Shown: positions 17,998 through 27,491, counted from the first letter of the stretch. The stretch: DNA of 64,000 nt from Pseudocolwellia sp049933045 (GCF_049933045.1 NZ_CP187926.1:2542001-2606000), one strand, 5' to 3'. A program made the numbers and translations. The notes: generated by a model from the letters alone, not told the origin.

Positions 17998-18270
17998 ATG
18001 AAGAATAGCATTTACTGGGGTCCCCCCAGTATACACTATCCAGCACGGGGGCAAGCCCCCGAGATTTACGCTTCGCTAGTTAAAAAAATATAGAATAACT
18101 ATGTTTAATCAATTTTGCTTGTTCTAAGCTTGCTAATGTAGCTCTAAGTTGCTCAATAAATTAATCCGTTTGGTATAACTTATTCAAAACTAGCTTATTT
18201 ACACAAAAGTAGAAAGTGCATACTTAAGTTGATTAGTTCCCACCTCAACTATGCATTAATAGAAACAAAA

Positions 18271-18295
18271 AAACGAAGATATTACCTCTTCGTTT
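18271..18295. terminator. Terminator after the HD-GYP regulator gene
   Basis: AAACGAAGA/TCTTCGTTT stem with a 7-nt loop, A-rich before and T-rich after, 78 bp beyond the stop of the minus-strand regulator. It can function in both directions. Confidence 0.7.
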
Positions 18296-18372
18296 TTTTT
18301 TGATCTTATGGTTTATTCATTTACTTTAGAATAAACGATTAGCTGTAACGCTATAAATAAAAAACATAATGG

Positions 18373-19377
18373 TTAATCGACCCATGTATTTTTTATTTCC
18401 AATATTTTATCAAGCTCTTCTTCTAAAACATCAACAAGGTCAGGGTCAAAATGTTTACCCTTCTGGCTACGAATATGCTCCATTGTTTTCTCAACAGACC
18501 AAGCTTCTTTATAAGGTCTTTTACTGGTTAAAGCATCAAAAACATCGGCTAACGCAATAATACGCCCTGAAATAGGTATTTCTTCACCTTTGAGCTGATT
18601 AGGGTAACCTGTGCCATCCCACTTTTCATGATGAGTTAAAGAGATTGATTTAGCTAAACAAAGTAATTCAGAATTGGTATCACCTAAAATTTCAGCGCCA
18701 ATTTGCGGGTGAGTTTTCATAATAGCGAACTCCTCATCCGTTAATTTACCGGGTTTAAGAATAATGTTATCTGGTATACCTATTTTACCAATATCATGCA
18801 TAGGTGCAGCATTAAGAATATTCTCAGCCTGATTTTTAGTTAAACCATAAGCTAAAGCAATTACTTGAGAATAATAACTCATACGCATTACATGCATACC
18901 CGTCTCATTATCTTTATATTCAGCCGCTTTACCTAAGCGCTGAATAATTTGCAGTCGAGTTATTCTTAGTTCGTCAGCCTGCGTTAATGATAAATGAGTT
19001 TTAACTCTTGCTTTAACAACAGCAGGTGAAACTGGTTTAGTTATATAGTCAACCGCACCTACTTCAAATCCCATGGTTTCATCGGTTTCGTCACTTAATG
19101 CAGTAACAAAAATGATAGGAATACCTTTGGTTTTCTCTTCACTCTTTAGTTTTTTACATACTTCAAAGCCTGTCATGCCGGGCATCATAACATCAAGTAA
19201 AATAAGATCAGGTCGATCCTTTTCTACTATATTCAGCGTATCTTCACCATTTTTGGCGAATGATAATCTATAACTATTAGCAAGTATTTCCTTAAGAACT
19301 CTAAGGTTAGTAGGCTCATCGTCTACTATTAATACTTTATAATCATGATCTTTCTCAACTCTCATTTCCGTACCCAT
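18373..19377 (-). CDS. Response regulator with HD-GYP domain (putative cyclic-di-GMP phosphodiesterase)
   Basis: A 334-aa protein with an N-terminal receiver domain (VLIVDDEPTN; phosphoacceptor Asp62 in LLDVMMPG; KP at 114-115) and a C-terminal HD-GYP domain (MHDIGKIGIPD with HD at 194-195; HHEKWDGTGYP at 249-259). HD-GYP proteins with these residues usually hydrolyse cyclic-di-GMP. The start overlaps the end of the hybrid kinase gene by 23 nt, which points to translational coupling. A second in-frame ATG lies 12 nt downstream. The upstream kinase is the likely phosphodonor. Confidence 0.92.
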   Translation of the reverse strand: MGTEMRVEKDHDYKVLIVDDEPTNLRVLKEILANSYRLSFAKNGEDTLNIVEKDRPDLILLDVMMPGMTGFEVCKKLKSEEKTKGIPIIFVTALSDETDETMGFEVGAVDYITKPVSPAVVKARVKTHLSLTQADELRITRLQIIQRLGKAAEYKDNETGMHVMRMSYYSQVIALAYGLTKNQAENILNAAPMHDIGKIGIPDNIILKPGKLTDEEFAIMKTHPQIGAEILGDTNSELLCLAKSISLTHHEKWDGTGYPNQLKGEEIPISGRIIALADVFDALTSKRPYKEAWSVEKTMEHIRSQKGKHFDPDLVDVLEEELDKILEIKNTWVD

Positions 19378-22300
19378 TTTGTTTAGCTAAGGTGATTAAT
19401 TGGGTCACTATAACTTTTGCATTATCATATTCAAAATCATTAACTGCATGTATTAATTTTTGACTTAACTCACTAACCACTTGAGGAGTAGACTGATTAA
19501 ACTTAGCGATTAATTTCTCATCAAAGCCTTGATATTCTATCATATGATCAAGTGCTTCTAATAAGGTTAACCATTCTTCAGTTGTTAATAAAGCCTTATT
19601 ATCTTGGGTTTTTCCCTCAGTTTCAGTTTTCTTTCTCTCTAAAATTAAAGCTTCTAAATTTAGTAAAATAGTTCCTGACTTTTCTATGTGGGCATTACAT
19701 AACAGTTCGTCTTTACGGTTCGATGCTTGCTCAATAGCAGAGAAAGTACGATGCAGTGTTGTTAATGCTAAATTACCGGTTAAACCTTTAAGTGTATGAG
19801 AAACTTGGCTGATAGACTTCCATTCTTTATTTGAGAACAACTCTTTTAGCTCTTTAGTAACATTAGCATAAGTTGACATAAAGAGATCAAGCTCTTCAAA
19901 CAATCGTTCTTTTGATCCCCACAACTTAGTACCTTTATCGCAATCTACTAATTTTGAAGGAGATTGACTGCTAACTTCTGCAGTTTCGGTAATGCTAACG
20001 GTTACGCCTAACACCTTAGCAAGCTCAATGTAAACTTCATCAATATCTACAGGTTTACTTGCAAACCCATCCATACCTGCATTTTTAGCCGCTTTACGAT
20101 CTTCTTCAAGCACACTCGCTGTTAGCGCTATAATGGGTATTGCTTTAAGGTTATTAGCACTTTCAAACTCTCGTCTTATTTTAGCTGTAGTTAAGCCATC
20201 CATAATAGGCATTTGAATATCCATCAATACGCCATCAAAGGTTTCAGTTTCCATTAAATGAAGAGCTTTTTTGCCATCTAAAGCTGAACAAACAATATGT
20301 CCATCTCGTTCAAGTAGTCTTGTTAATAATTCTACATTTTGTGGAATATCATCTACCACTAAAACGTTCAAACTAGGTAATTCAACTTTATTAGATTTTT
20401 TAATCAATACTTTGCTTTTTGATACTTCTAACGGAATTTCAAAAATAAAGGTAGAACCTTTGCCTTTAATACTACTTGCTGAAATAGTACCGCCCATTAG
20501 CTCAACTAATTGCTTACTTATAGTCGTACCTAACCCAGTACCACCATACACTCGGCTCATCGATGTATCAGCTTGTACAAATGCCTCAAAAATCTTATCA
20601 ACTTGCTCTTGTGTCATCCCAATACCAGTATCTTCTATACTGAATTGGATATGACTATTGGATAATGGCGTAACAAATAACGACACTTTACCCTCGGCTG
20701 TGAACTTAACAGAATTACCAATTAGGTTAGTGATAACTTGGCGTATTCTATCTGACGCACCATAATAAATAGGAGCGAGATCAGGAGAAATATCAACAGA
20801 AAGATCTAAGCCTTTCTTTCTTACTTCAAGCCATAATGTTGAAACAACAGTGTCAATTTCTTCTACTAACGAAAAGTCTCGGTACTCTAAATCAAACTTA
20901 CCTTTATCCATTTTCGCACTGTCTAAAATATCATTAAGTAAATGGAGTAATGATTTGGCCGAGTTATTAATACTTTTTAAATGTTTAGCATCATTAATAT
21001 TTTTTGCTTCGTCTAACATAATGTCACTAAAGCCAATAATAGCGTTCATTGGTGTACGAATTTCGTGGCTCATATTTGCCAAGAACTCTGTTCGAGAAGC
21101 TACCGCATCTTCAGCTCTATTTTTTTCTTCAACGAGCTCTTGCTCCATATTTTTACGGTCAGTAATATCCATAATAAAACCGTCTAACCAATGCTTTTGC
21201 TCTGACTCGATATTAATACTGATATAACTGCCATACCCCATCATCCATTTCACTTTACCGAAGCGGTCTATAATGCGGTACTCTAAATTAAATTGTTTTT
21301 CTGCTAATTGCATTATTCTCGCTATTTCAGGCATATCATCAGGATGAACCAAATCAGAGAAATAACGCTTTGGATTAGGTAACATAAAGTCTGATGCTGG
21401 GTAACCCGTAATGTCTTCAACGGCATCACTAATGAATGTCATTGGCCAATTACCATGAGCTAAACAACGATAAGCGATACCTGGAATGTTTGTAATTAAC
21501 GAACGAATTTTCTCTTCATCTTCTTGTCTTTGGCGCTCTAAAAGTAATTGCTTACGTATGTCTGTTACAAACACAACATAGAAATTTTCGTCATCAATTT
21601 TCACATGCCCGATAGACAGCTTTACTGAAACGGTTTCGCCATTCTCATGTAATGCTTCAACTTGTCTGCCACTTACATTGCTATCATGCTTAGTTTCAAT
21701 ATCTCGACTTAACTGCCCATTAGCTTCTGTAATAAATACATCAGGTATAATAACGTTTATATTTTCACCGATGAATGAATAACTCGACCAACCTAATAAA
21801 TGCTCAATAGCCGTATTTGAACTAATAACCTCGCCTCTATCATTAATCGTAACAATACCGTCCATAGCGGTATCCATCATGGCACGTAAACGACTTTCTT
21901 TATCTGCTGATTTAGCCGAAATTTCTTTATACTTGATCAGTAAATTAGCGCCTAAAACTAAGAAAATAATAATGATGGTAGCAATGGTGATAGACAGAGC
22001 TAAATACATTGAAATGTCTGATGTTTGCTCTGATAGTTCAAGACCTGGAGGACGAACAAATCGTGCTGCAGCCATACCTGTATAGTGCATACCAGCAATA
22101 GCAAATCCCATGAAAACACTGGCTAACATAGATATTTTTGTATTACCTACATAGCTAAACCGACCAGTACGTAAACGGGTATAAACCCATAAAGAAAGAA
22201 TAGCTAAAACAGCCGCAACAACAATAGAAAGACCAAATATAGTGAGGTCATAACGTAACGAAGCTGAAACTTCCATTGCCGCCATACCTATGTAATGCAT

Positions 22301-22711
22301 GGTGCCAATACCTAAACCAACTAAAGTCCCACCGATAATGAGTAAACAACAGGTTATTTTTTCACGGATAATAATATTAAGCGTTATCCAGGATGCAAAA
22401 ATACTGGGTAATACTGAAACTAAAGTGAGTTGTACGCCGTAAGTAATAGGTGTACATAAATCAAATGCCAACATACCGATAAAGTGCATTGACCAAACAC
22501 CACCACCTAATGTGATACTGCCAACAACTAACATAAACTGACGCCAAAAAGCTGTACGAATATACTTTGCTTGCGAAGCTACATTCATTCCCATAAAGGA
22601 AGCTAAAATGGCAATGGTGATAGATAAAGCGACAAGCCATGGCTTGAAGGTACCGTAAATGAGTAAATTATCAGCTGGGTACTGAAAAATTGTTGAAATT
22701 TGATCGAACAT
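19355..22711 (-). CDS. MHYT-domain hybrid sensor histidine kinase with PAS, receiver and HPt domains
   Basis: A 1118-aa membrane sensor. The N-terminus (about residues 1-260) holds an integral MHYT domain with three metal-site repeats, SMHFIGMLAFD, TMHYIGMAAM and GMHYTGMAAAR, proposed to sense oxygen or another gas. Two PAS-like domains follow. The kinase core has H-box FLANMSHEIRTPMNA, N-box ITNLIGNSVKFT and G-box DTGIGM. The receiver has VLVVDDIPQN and VLMDIQMPIMDG, and the C-terminal HPt has VSHTLKGLTGNLAL. The 3' end overlaps the HD-GYP regulator, making a phosphorelay that probably controls cyclic-di-GMP. It is divergent from an Lrp-type gene. Confidence 0.92.
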   Translation of the reverse strand: MFDQISTIFQYPADNLLIYGTFKPWLVALSITIAILASFMGMNVASQAKYIRTAFWRQFMLVVGSITLGGGVWSMHFIGMLAFDLCTPITYGVQLTLVSVLPSIFASWITLNIIIREKITCCLLIIGGTLVGLGIGTMHYIGMAAMEVSASLRYDLTIFGLSIVVAAVLAILSLWVYTRLRTGRFSYVGNTKISMLASVFMGFAIAGMHYTGMAAARFVRPPGLELSEQTSDISMYLALSITIATIIIIFLVLGANLLIKYKEISAKSADKESRLRAMMDTAMDGIVTINDRGEVISSNTAIEHLLGWSSYSFIGENINVIIPDVFITEANGQLSRDIETKHDSNVSGRQVEALHENGETVSVKLSIGHVKIDDENFYVVFVTDIRKQLLLERQRQEDEEKIRSLITNIPGIAYRCLAHGNWPMTFISDAVEDITGYPASDFMLPNPKRYFSDLVHPDDMPEIARIMQLAEKQFNLEYRIIDRFGKVKWMMGYGSYISINIESEQKHWLDGFIMDITDRKNMEQELVEEKNRAEDAVASRTEFLANMSHEIRTPMNAIIGFSDIMLDEAKNINDAKHLKSINNSAKSLLHLLNDILDSAKMDKGKFDLEYRDFSLVEEIDTVVSTLWLEVRKKGLDLSVDISPDLAPIYYGASDRIRQVITNLIGNSVKFTAEGKVSLFVTPLSNSHIQFSIEDTGIGMTQEQVDKIFEAFVQADTSMSRVYGGTGLGTTISKQLVELMGGTISASSIKGKGSTFIFEIPLEVSKSKVLIKKSNKVELPSLNVLVVDDIPQNVELLTRLLERDGHIVCSALDGKKALHLMETETFDGVLMDIQMPIMDGLTTAKIRREFESANNLKAIPIIALTASVLEEDRKAAKNAGMDGFASKPVDIDEVYIELAKVLGVTVSITETAEVSSQSPSKLVDCDKGTKLWGSKERLFEELDLFMSTYANVTKELKELFSNKEWKSISQVSHTLKGLTGNLALTTLHRTFSAIEQASNRKDELLCNAHIEKSGTILLNLEALILERKKTETEGKTQDNKALLTTEEWLTLLEALDHMIEYQGFDEKLIAKFNQSTPQVVSELSQKLIHAVNDFEYDNAKVIVTQLITLAKQNGYGNES

Positions 22712-22735
22712 AACGTTACAGCCTTGTTATAGATA

Positions 22736-22770
22736 CTATTTGTTAAGCTAACTTTTAGCTTAACAAATAG
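22736..22770. promoter_or_regulatory. Perfect 15-bp inverted repeat before the MHYT kinase gene
   Basis: CTATTTGTTAAGCTA and TAGCTTAACAAATAG form a perfect 15-bp stem with a 5-nt loop. It lies 25 bp upstream of the kinase start. With no adjacent T-run it may be an operator or a leader stem-loop rather than a terminator. The rest of the 452-bp divergent gap (22712-23163) is AT-rich and featureless. Confidence 0.45.
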
Positions 22771-23163
22771 TTACACTGTTAATCTACACGACATTATAAT
22801 TCTTTGTAATTCAGACGCTTTGCTAAAATAAATCAACTTAAACAAAGATTTGTAATTGAGGATTATAAATTATCTAGAAAATATGGATAATAATCAGCTA
22901 TATCGGTCCCTTTGAGTAAAACTTGACTTATTTCACTCGAAATATTGAAGTATTTTATAAAAATAAAAACGCTTAACAACTAAGTTAACCTTTAATAAGT
23001 TCACTAGTCAAATTTCAATTAAAAATTCGGATTAAATATAATAAAGCGAGAATAATTCATTTTTTTTGAACTTTATTATGATATTTCTGTATTTAATAAG
23101 TATAGTGAGATGACTATATGTAAACTTAATAATGTGACTTCACTGTTATAGGGAAATAATTTT

Positions 23164-23631
23164 TTGAAAAAACTAGACGATATTGATCTGCGAATTTTAA
23201 CGCTTCTTTATGATAATGCAGATATCAACAATAAAGACTTAGCTGCAAAAATAGGTATTGCCCCTTCAACATGTTTAGAACGTGTAAAACGTCTTAAAAC
23301 TAGCGGTATAATTAAAGGTGCTTTTATCGAAGTTAACCTTAAGAATATTGGCGGTAATATTGAAGCGATAGCCGCGATACGTTTACAGCCCTACTCTGAA
23401 GAAATAGTTAATAAACTGCGTGATGATTTACTGAAACTACCTGAAATAATTAGTTTGTATCACATGGGTGGTAACTACGATTATTATATTCATATGTCGG
23501 TAAAAGACAGTGAACATTTAAGACAGTTCGTATTTCAGGCAATAACTTCACGTGATGAAGTTCAAACAGTTGAAACTTCTTTAGTCTTTGAACATAGCAG
23601 AAGTACGGTATTACCCGGATTTGAAGATTAA
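23164..23631 (+). CDS. Lrp/AsnC family transcriptional regulator
   Basis: A 155-aa regulator with the Lrp/AsnC layout: an N-terminal helix-turn-helix (LDDIDLRILTLLYDNADINNKDLAAKIGIAPSTC region, residues 3-40) and a C-terminal RAM ligand-binding domain (GGNYDYYIHM, VQTVETSLVFEH). The start codon is TTG at 23164, preceded by AGGGAAATAATTTT; no ATG or GTG fits the conserved N-terminus. It is divergent from the MHYT kinase gene. Ligand and targets are unknown. Confidence 0.9.
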   Translation: MKKLDDIDLRILTLLYDNADINNKDLAAKIGIAPSTCLERVKRLKTSGIIKGAFIEVNLKNIGGNIEAIAAIRLQPYSEEIVNKLRDDLLKLPEIISLYHMGGNYDYYIHMSVKDSEHLRQFVFQAITSRDEVQTVETSLVFEHSRSTVLPGFED

Positions 23632-23774
23632 TACATCGTTAGTTGATAGTGATGATACAACACAGCTTAATCTGATCTGGATTTAAGGTAAGAAGTTATA
23701 TCTAGCAGTTTTATAATCATAAACTGACACGAGAAAAAGTAGCTCAGCTTCTCTCAAAAAGCATCCAAACATAA

Positions 23775-23807
23775 AAAAGCCCAATAACTTTTAGTTATTG
23801 GGCTTTT
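23775..23807. terminator. Terminator between convergent lrp-type and DUF3300 genes
   Basis: AAAAGCCCAATAAC pairs perfectly with GTTATTGGGCTTTT (14 bp, 5-nt loop). A/T runs on both sides suit both the plus-strand regulator and the minus-strand DUF3300 gene. Confidence 0.85.
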
Positions 23808-23844
23808 GCTTTTATAAACAATATATTTAGTAAGCTAGTTCAGA

Positions 23845-25257
23845 TTAGTTTTCACCTCGTCTAGATTGACGCTCACCACCACTGTTCGATCTAGGTACTT
23901 GCTTACTTTCTGATCTCTGCGTACGTTGTGGTTTTGACTGATAGCTTTTACTTCTTTCTGAAGATCTAGCTTGTCGAGTCTGTTTAGCTTGCTGTGCCGA
24001 TGATCTATCTATACTTTTCTGAACATTATTTCTTTGAACGTTTTTTGTTTGAACATTTTTTGTTTGAACATTGTTTCTTTGCACTTCTTTGCTTTTAGCA
24101 TAGCTTTTGTTTTTCAACTCATTAGAACGTTGCGAATTAAACTGTTTACGATCTGATGCATTGTTTTTAATTCTGTTCTGTAATCTCTGTTGAGAAACCG
24201 TTTTTTGTACTTTAAGCTTTTTTGCTACAGCATCATGCTTACGATTTTGATGAACTTGAACTCTATTGCTATTATTACTACGAATAACGGCTTTGTTATT
24301 ATTCAATCTGGCATTAACTGTCGCATGATTATTACGTTTAACAACTGTTTTATGTGCCGTAGCGCGATTATTTCCATAGCGTTTGCTCACATTTTTATTA
24401 CTGTAGCGTACACCTTTTCTATGTTGCGGTTTATGTGCCCAACGGTTTGAATAACCACTACGAACAATTACTTTTTTAGGTTGATAATGACGTGTATTTC
24501 TATGGTTAATCACCACTACATGTCTATTACTCCAATGAAAGCCACTGAAAAAGTAGTTCAATGAAATATGTACACCACTGTGCCATCCAAAAGGTCTATG
24601 ACTTGAATAACTTACTCTTTGTCCCCAGTCCCAATATACAGGTGGGTATAGTGATGAATGCCAATGTCCGTATACATGACGTGAATCATAATAAGGTACA
24701 TATACAATTTCTTTCTCGGCTGGCTCAATAATAATGTTGTTATCTTCACGACTAACTTCTACATTTTCCATTTTAGCTAAACTGCCAGCAGTGTCGGCTT
24801 GAACACGTAAATCTTGAATAGCACCTAAAACACTTTCTTCGTTTTGTAAGAAGGCATCGCCTAATTGTTGAGTCCAACTTAGGTCGTCAACTAAACGTTC
24901 AAGCACATCAGGAAACATAACCAAGGCTTTAACTGATGGCTCCCAATCTTTGTCTTCTAACTTATCCGCAACTTTAGCTGCCGATAAACTTTTATTTTTT
25001 GTTATCCAACGCTCGGCTTCAACCACTTCAAGAGGATAAGTTGATGCAATAAGAATATGCGTTAATAAACTGTCTGGATACAAAGCAACAGGCGCAAGTA
25101 ACTGAGCTAACTGTTCTTGGCTATACACAACGTCGCTAGATACATCATTAAACGTTTGATTATTAGTATTGCTACTTTGATTAAGGATTTCTTGTGCAGA
25201 TAACGTATTACACGTTAAAACAGATAATAGTCCGATGCTTAAAATTAATTTTTTCAT
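23845..25257 (-). CDS. DUF3300 domain protein, secreted, with basic repeat-rich tail
   Basis: A 470-aa protein with a signal peptide (LILSIGLLSVLTCNTLSA) and a DUF3300 domain at about residues 45-170 (YSQEQLAQLLAPVALYPDSL, then LLTHILIASTYPLEVVEAERW). A Trp/Tyr/His-rich middle follows (VYWDWGQRVSYSSHRPFGWH). The last 190 residues are strongly basic, rich in Asn, Gln, Arg, Lys and Ser, with tandem 15-bp coding repeats giving NVQTKNVQTKNVQRNNVQ. The function of DUF3300 is unknown. The tail could bind nucleic acid or polyanions. It is monocistronic, ending at a strong terminator. Confidence 0.85.
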   Translation of the reverse strand: MKKLILSIGLLSVLTCNTLSAQEILNQSSNTNNQTFNDVSSDVVYSQEQLAQLLAPVALYPDSLLTHILIASTYPLEVVEAERWITKNKSLSAAKVADKLEDKDWEPSVKALVMFPDVLERLVDDLSWTQQLGDAFLQNEESVLGAIQDLRVQADTAGSLAKMENVEVSREDNNIIIEPAEKEIVYVPYYDSRHVYGHWHSSLYPPVYWDWGQRVSYSSHRPFGWHSGVHISLNYFFSGFHWSNRHVVVINHRNTRHYQPKKVIVRSGYSNRWAHKPQHRKGVRYSNKNVSKRYGNNRATAHKTVVKRNNHATVNARLNNNKAVIRSNNSNRVQVHQNRKHDAVAKKLKVQKTVSQQRLQNRIKNNASDRKQFNSQRSNELKNKSYAKSKEVQRNNVQTKNVQTKNVQRNNVQKSIDRSSAQQAKQTRQARSSERSKSYQSKPQRTQRSESKQVPRSNSGGERQSRRGEN

Positions 25258-25784
25258 CTTTCTTTCCTTTTGAAGAATACCTAACCAACAATTCTTATTT
25301 ATTTAACAACTATCTAACGATTAGGTATAAATACATTACAGGAGCAATATTAACGGATGTAAACTGAACGCTTCCTGAACACTTATATTTATTTAATTTG
25401 CTTATTAATACAGACCTTGCAAACAAATTATTAATTGCAGAAAAGGCTTTCTACATAAGTAACCTAATGTTACTAAGGTTAAGAAGTGCGTTTTATAATA
25501 GAGGCGTTCTATCTATCGAAAAGGTTGTTTGAAAGGTATTAAGTGTTTAATTATATCCATCAAAAATGGGTTAGAGAATAGAATAAACTTTACTATTTTT
25601 ATAGTAGATTTTAAATAAAAAATTAACTGGCTTATTCTATAATGATGGTTCAAGAATTAAACCAAATACTAGTTTATTAATCTTAGATAATAGCACCTCA
25701 ACAATATACAAGTGAATATTGGATTGGTGGATTAAAAAAGAGAACGTATTAATTCAAATGTAAAAAATTATATAAACGAGGTAT
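25258..25784. other. Gene-free AT-rich stretch left of the IS3-family element
   Basis: No convincing coding frame, RNA or strong hairpin was seen in these 527 bp. This is where the rest of the Tad operon (the cpaB 3' end and the secretion genes) would be expected if the IS insertion were simple. Its absence suggests a deletion at the IS. Confidence 0.5.
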
Positions 25785-25800
25785 GGTAATCCCCCCATTT

Positions 25801-26655
25801 TTAATGGAGTTCAAAAGTAGACGTTTTTCTCTGTGTTAGTTTGCGTTTTTGAATTGGTGTTATACCACCAATTCCCATGTTAGGTCGCTCATGGTTATAA
25901 GTCCATAACCATTGTGTGGCCCTGTTCTGTAATTCTTCAATATCACGATAAATATAATGGCTTAGCCAATCATATCTCACCGTTCGATTAAAACGTTCAA
26001 TGTAAGCATTTTGCTGTGGGTTGCCTGGCTGAATGAAACATAATTCAATATCGTGTTTTGATGCCCAAGCTGCAAGTTTATGACTAATATATTCGGGTCC
26101 GTTATCAGAACGTATACGTTTAGGTTTACCACGCCATTCGATGATCCTATCAAGTGATTGGATCACACGTTCTGCGGGCAATGATATATCAGCATCTATT
26201 GCCAAACCTTCCCGGTTAAAGTCATCAATCACATTAAACAAGCGACAACTCCTTCCATCTGATAATTGGTCATGCATGAAGTCCATCGACCAACATTCAT
26301 TCATCGCTTCGGGCACTGCTAATGGCTCAGGAACTTCACGTTTCAGCCGTTTATGAGGCTTTATTCGCATATTCAGTTCGAGTTCACGATAGATACGATA
26401 AACGCGCTTATGATTCCAGTGATAGCCTTTTACGTTTCTCAAATATAAAAAGCATAAGCCAAACCCCCAGTTTCGTTGATTCTGCACTAAACCTAACAGC
26501 AAGTCGGCGATAAGCTCATTATCGTCATTAAGTTTAGGCTGATAACGATAACAGGTTTCGCTGATTAAGAATGCACGGCATGCTTGGCTAATACTGACGT
26601 CATGGCTTTGAATTGCTACTTTAGCCATCGCTTTGCGCTCAGAAGCCTTTACCAC
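25801..26655 (-). CDS. IS3-family transposase OrfB (DDE integrase domain)
   Basis: A 284-aa OrfB. The retroviral-type integrase catalytic triad fits WSMDFMHD, the RSDNGPEY block and NAYIERFNRTVR (D, D, E spaced as in IS3). An N-terminal HTH_21-like region (NWGFGLCFLYLRNVKGY) precedes it. It begins with GTG and overlaps the orfA end by 7 nt, the place where programmed frameshifting makes OrfAB in IS3 elements. The frame itself is intact, but orfA upstream carries a stop codon. Confidence 0.92.
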   Translation of the reverse strand: MVKASERKAMAKVAIQSHDVSISQACRAFLISETCYRYQPKLNDDNELIADLLLGLVQNQRNWGFGLCFLYLRNVKGYHWNHKRVYRIYRELELNMRIKPHKRLKREVPEPLAVPEAMNECWSMDFMHDQLSDGRSCRLFNVIDDFNREGLAIDADISLPAERVIQSLDRIIEWRGKPKRIRSDNGPEYISHKLAAWASKHDIELCFIQPGNPQQNAYIERFNRTVRYDWLSHYIYRDIEELQNRATQWLWTYNHERPNMGIGGITPIQKRKLTQRKTSTFELH

Positions 26656-26915
26656 TTTTTTGCCATGGCCTCCGTAATGATTTCAGCCTTTAAACGCTCT
26701 TCGGCATACATCTTTTTTAAGCGCCGATTTTCATCTTCTAGCTCTTTCATTCTTGCCATAAGTGAGGCATCCATGCCGCCATACTTAGAGCGCTATTTAT
26801 AAAACGATGAGTTACTCATACCGTGTTCACGACATAGTTCGGGAATAGGTACGCCATTTTCGGCTTGCTTTAAAATGGCTAAAATTTGACTGTCACTAAA
26901 ATGTGCTTTTTTCAT
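26649..26915 (-). pseudogene. IS3-family orfA with internal stop codon
   Basis: An 88-codon frame from the ATG at 26915 to the TAA at 26649. It encodes a helix-turn-helix OrfA (SDSQILAILKQAENG, then PELCREHGMSNSSFYK) and a leucine-zipper-like part (KELEDENRRLKKMYAEERL). Codon 41 is TAG (26793-26795) where the family has Trp in the FYKWRSKYGG motif, a single G-to-A change. The OrfAB fusion transposase cannot be made without readthrough, so this copy is probably immobile. Confidence 0.85.
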
Positions 26916-26987
26916 GAATGATCTCCTGCGGTTAAGCATACGAGAAAATTCTACTTTTGACTTCGATTATTTTTCGGGGGGATTACC

Positions 26988-27455
26988 GTCAACAAAGTCT
27001 CCTGCGACTAACATGCCTGATGCAGAATTCAAGCTATCTATCTCCAAAGTAATCGCTCTTTCATCTGTTTTAAGTAAATCTGAAAAACGTTCAATTCCCT
27101 GCCCTGAAATAGAATGAGATAATAAAGGTTCACCTGCAAACATTGGATACTCAATAATAGTCCCTTCAATTTTACCGAAATCTTCAGGTCCCATAGCAAA
27201 ACCAGAAAGGTTTTCATTGTCAACAAATGCAAGAGCCATATTATCTAAATTAACAAAGTCTCCTGGCATTAAATTTTTAGACGCAACAATAACTCTAATC
27301 TTTTGTTTTTTCTCGCTTAAAATCTTATCCCGTAAAGAGCCTTCTTTAGCGGTTAAGTAATTTGTAGCTAACCAAAAAGCTAGACATGATATAACAAGAG
27401 CTACTATCAATAAGCCCCAGCTTTTTATAAAATTATTCCTTTTAATCCTATTCAT
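26988..27455 (-). pseudogene. cpaB: Flp pilus assembly protein CpaB, truncated by the IS element
   Basis: The frame opens with MNRIKRNN and one membrane segment (GLLIVALVISCLAFWLATNYL). It then has the SAF/RcpC-type region (VASKNLMPGDFVNLDNMA) typical of CpaB/RcpC, a periplasmic part of the Tad secretion channel. Native sequence stops at residue 156 (VAGDFVD), where the IS begins; six IS-encoded residues and a stop follow. CpaB proteins are normally around 260-350 aa, so roughly the C-terminal half is missing. No remainder was found beyond the IS. Confidence 0.8.
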
Positions 27456-27491
27456 AATAGTTCTTTATATTCCATATAATGATTCTAATAA

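Larger units (their letters stand above)
17258..18176. mobile_element. IS200-type element within inverted copies of a dispersed repeat
   Basis: The sequence ATACCAAACGGATTAA plus about seven more bases at 17258-17280 recurs inverted at 18154-18176. IS200 elements do not normally have terminal inverted repeats, so the IS probably sits inside, or mobilises with, a pre-existing repeat pair. Inside are two copies of the palindrome CCTACATCCATGTAGG, a hairpin at 17532-17551 just after the transposase stop, and hairpins at 18014-18030 and 18046-18061 upstream of it. These hairpins resemble the end and leader structures of IS200. Exact cleavage sites cannot be fixed here. Confidence 0.7.
25785..26987 (-). 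mobile_element. IS3-family insertion sequence (about 1.2 kb)
   Basis: Imperfect terminal inverted repeats begin GGTAATCCCCCC on both sides (25785-25796 and inverted 26976-26987), with a further matching block TCAAAAGTAGA inside. It carries orfA and orfB in the usual IS3 order. It interrupts cpaB at the right end. No matching short target duplication is evident (flanks GTAT and GTCA), which is compatible with a deletion or rearrangement from this copy. The element ends are accurate to a few bases at best. Confidence 0.85.

Noticed and set aside
20271..20654. 127-codon open frame opposite the hybrid kinase
   Set aside because: Antisense shadow of the kinase coding sequence; composition typical of a reverse-frame artefact.
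24000..24090. Short direct repeats resembling a minisatellite or CRISPR
   Set aside because: They are in-frame 15-bp coding repeats (NVQTK units) in the basic tail of the DUF3300 protein.
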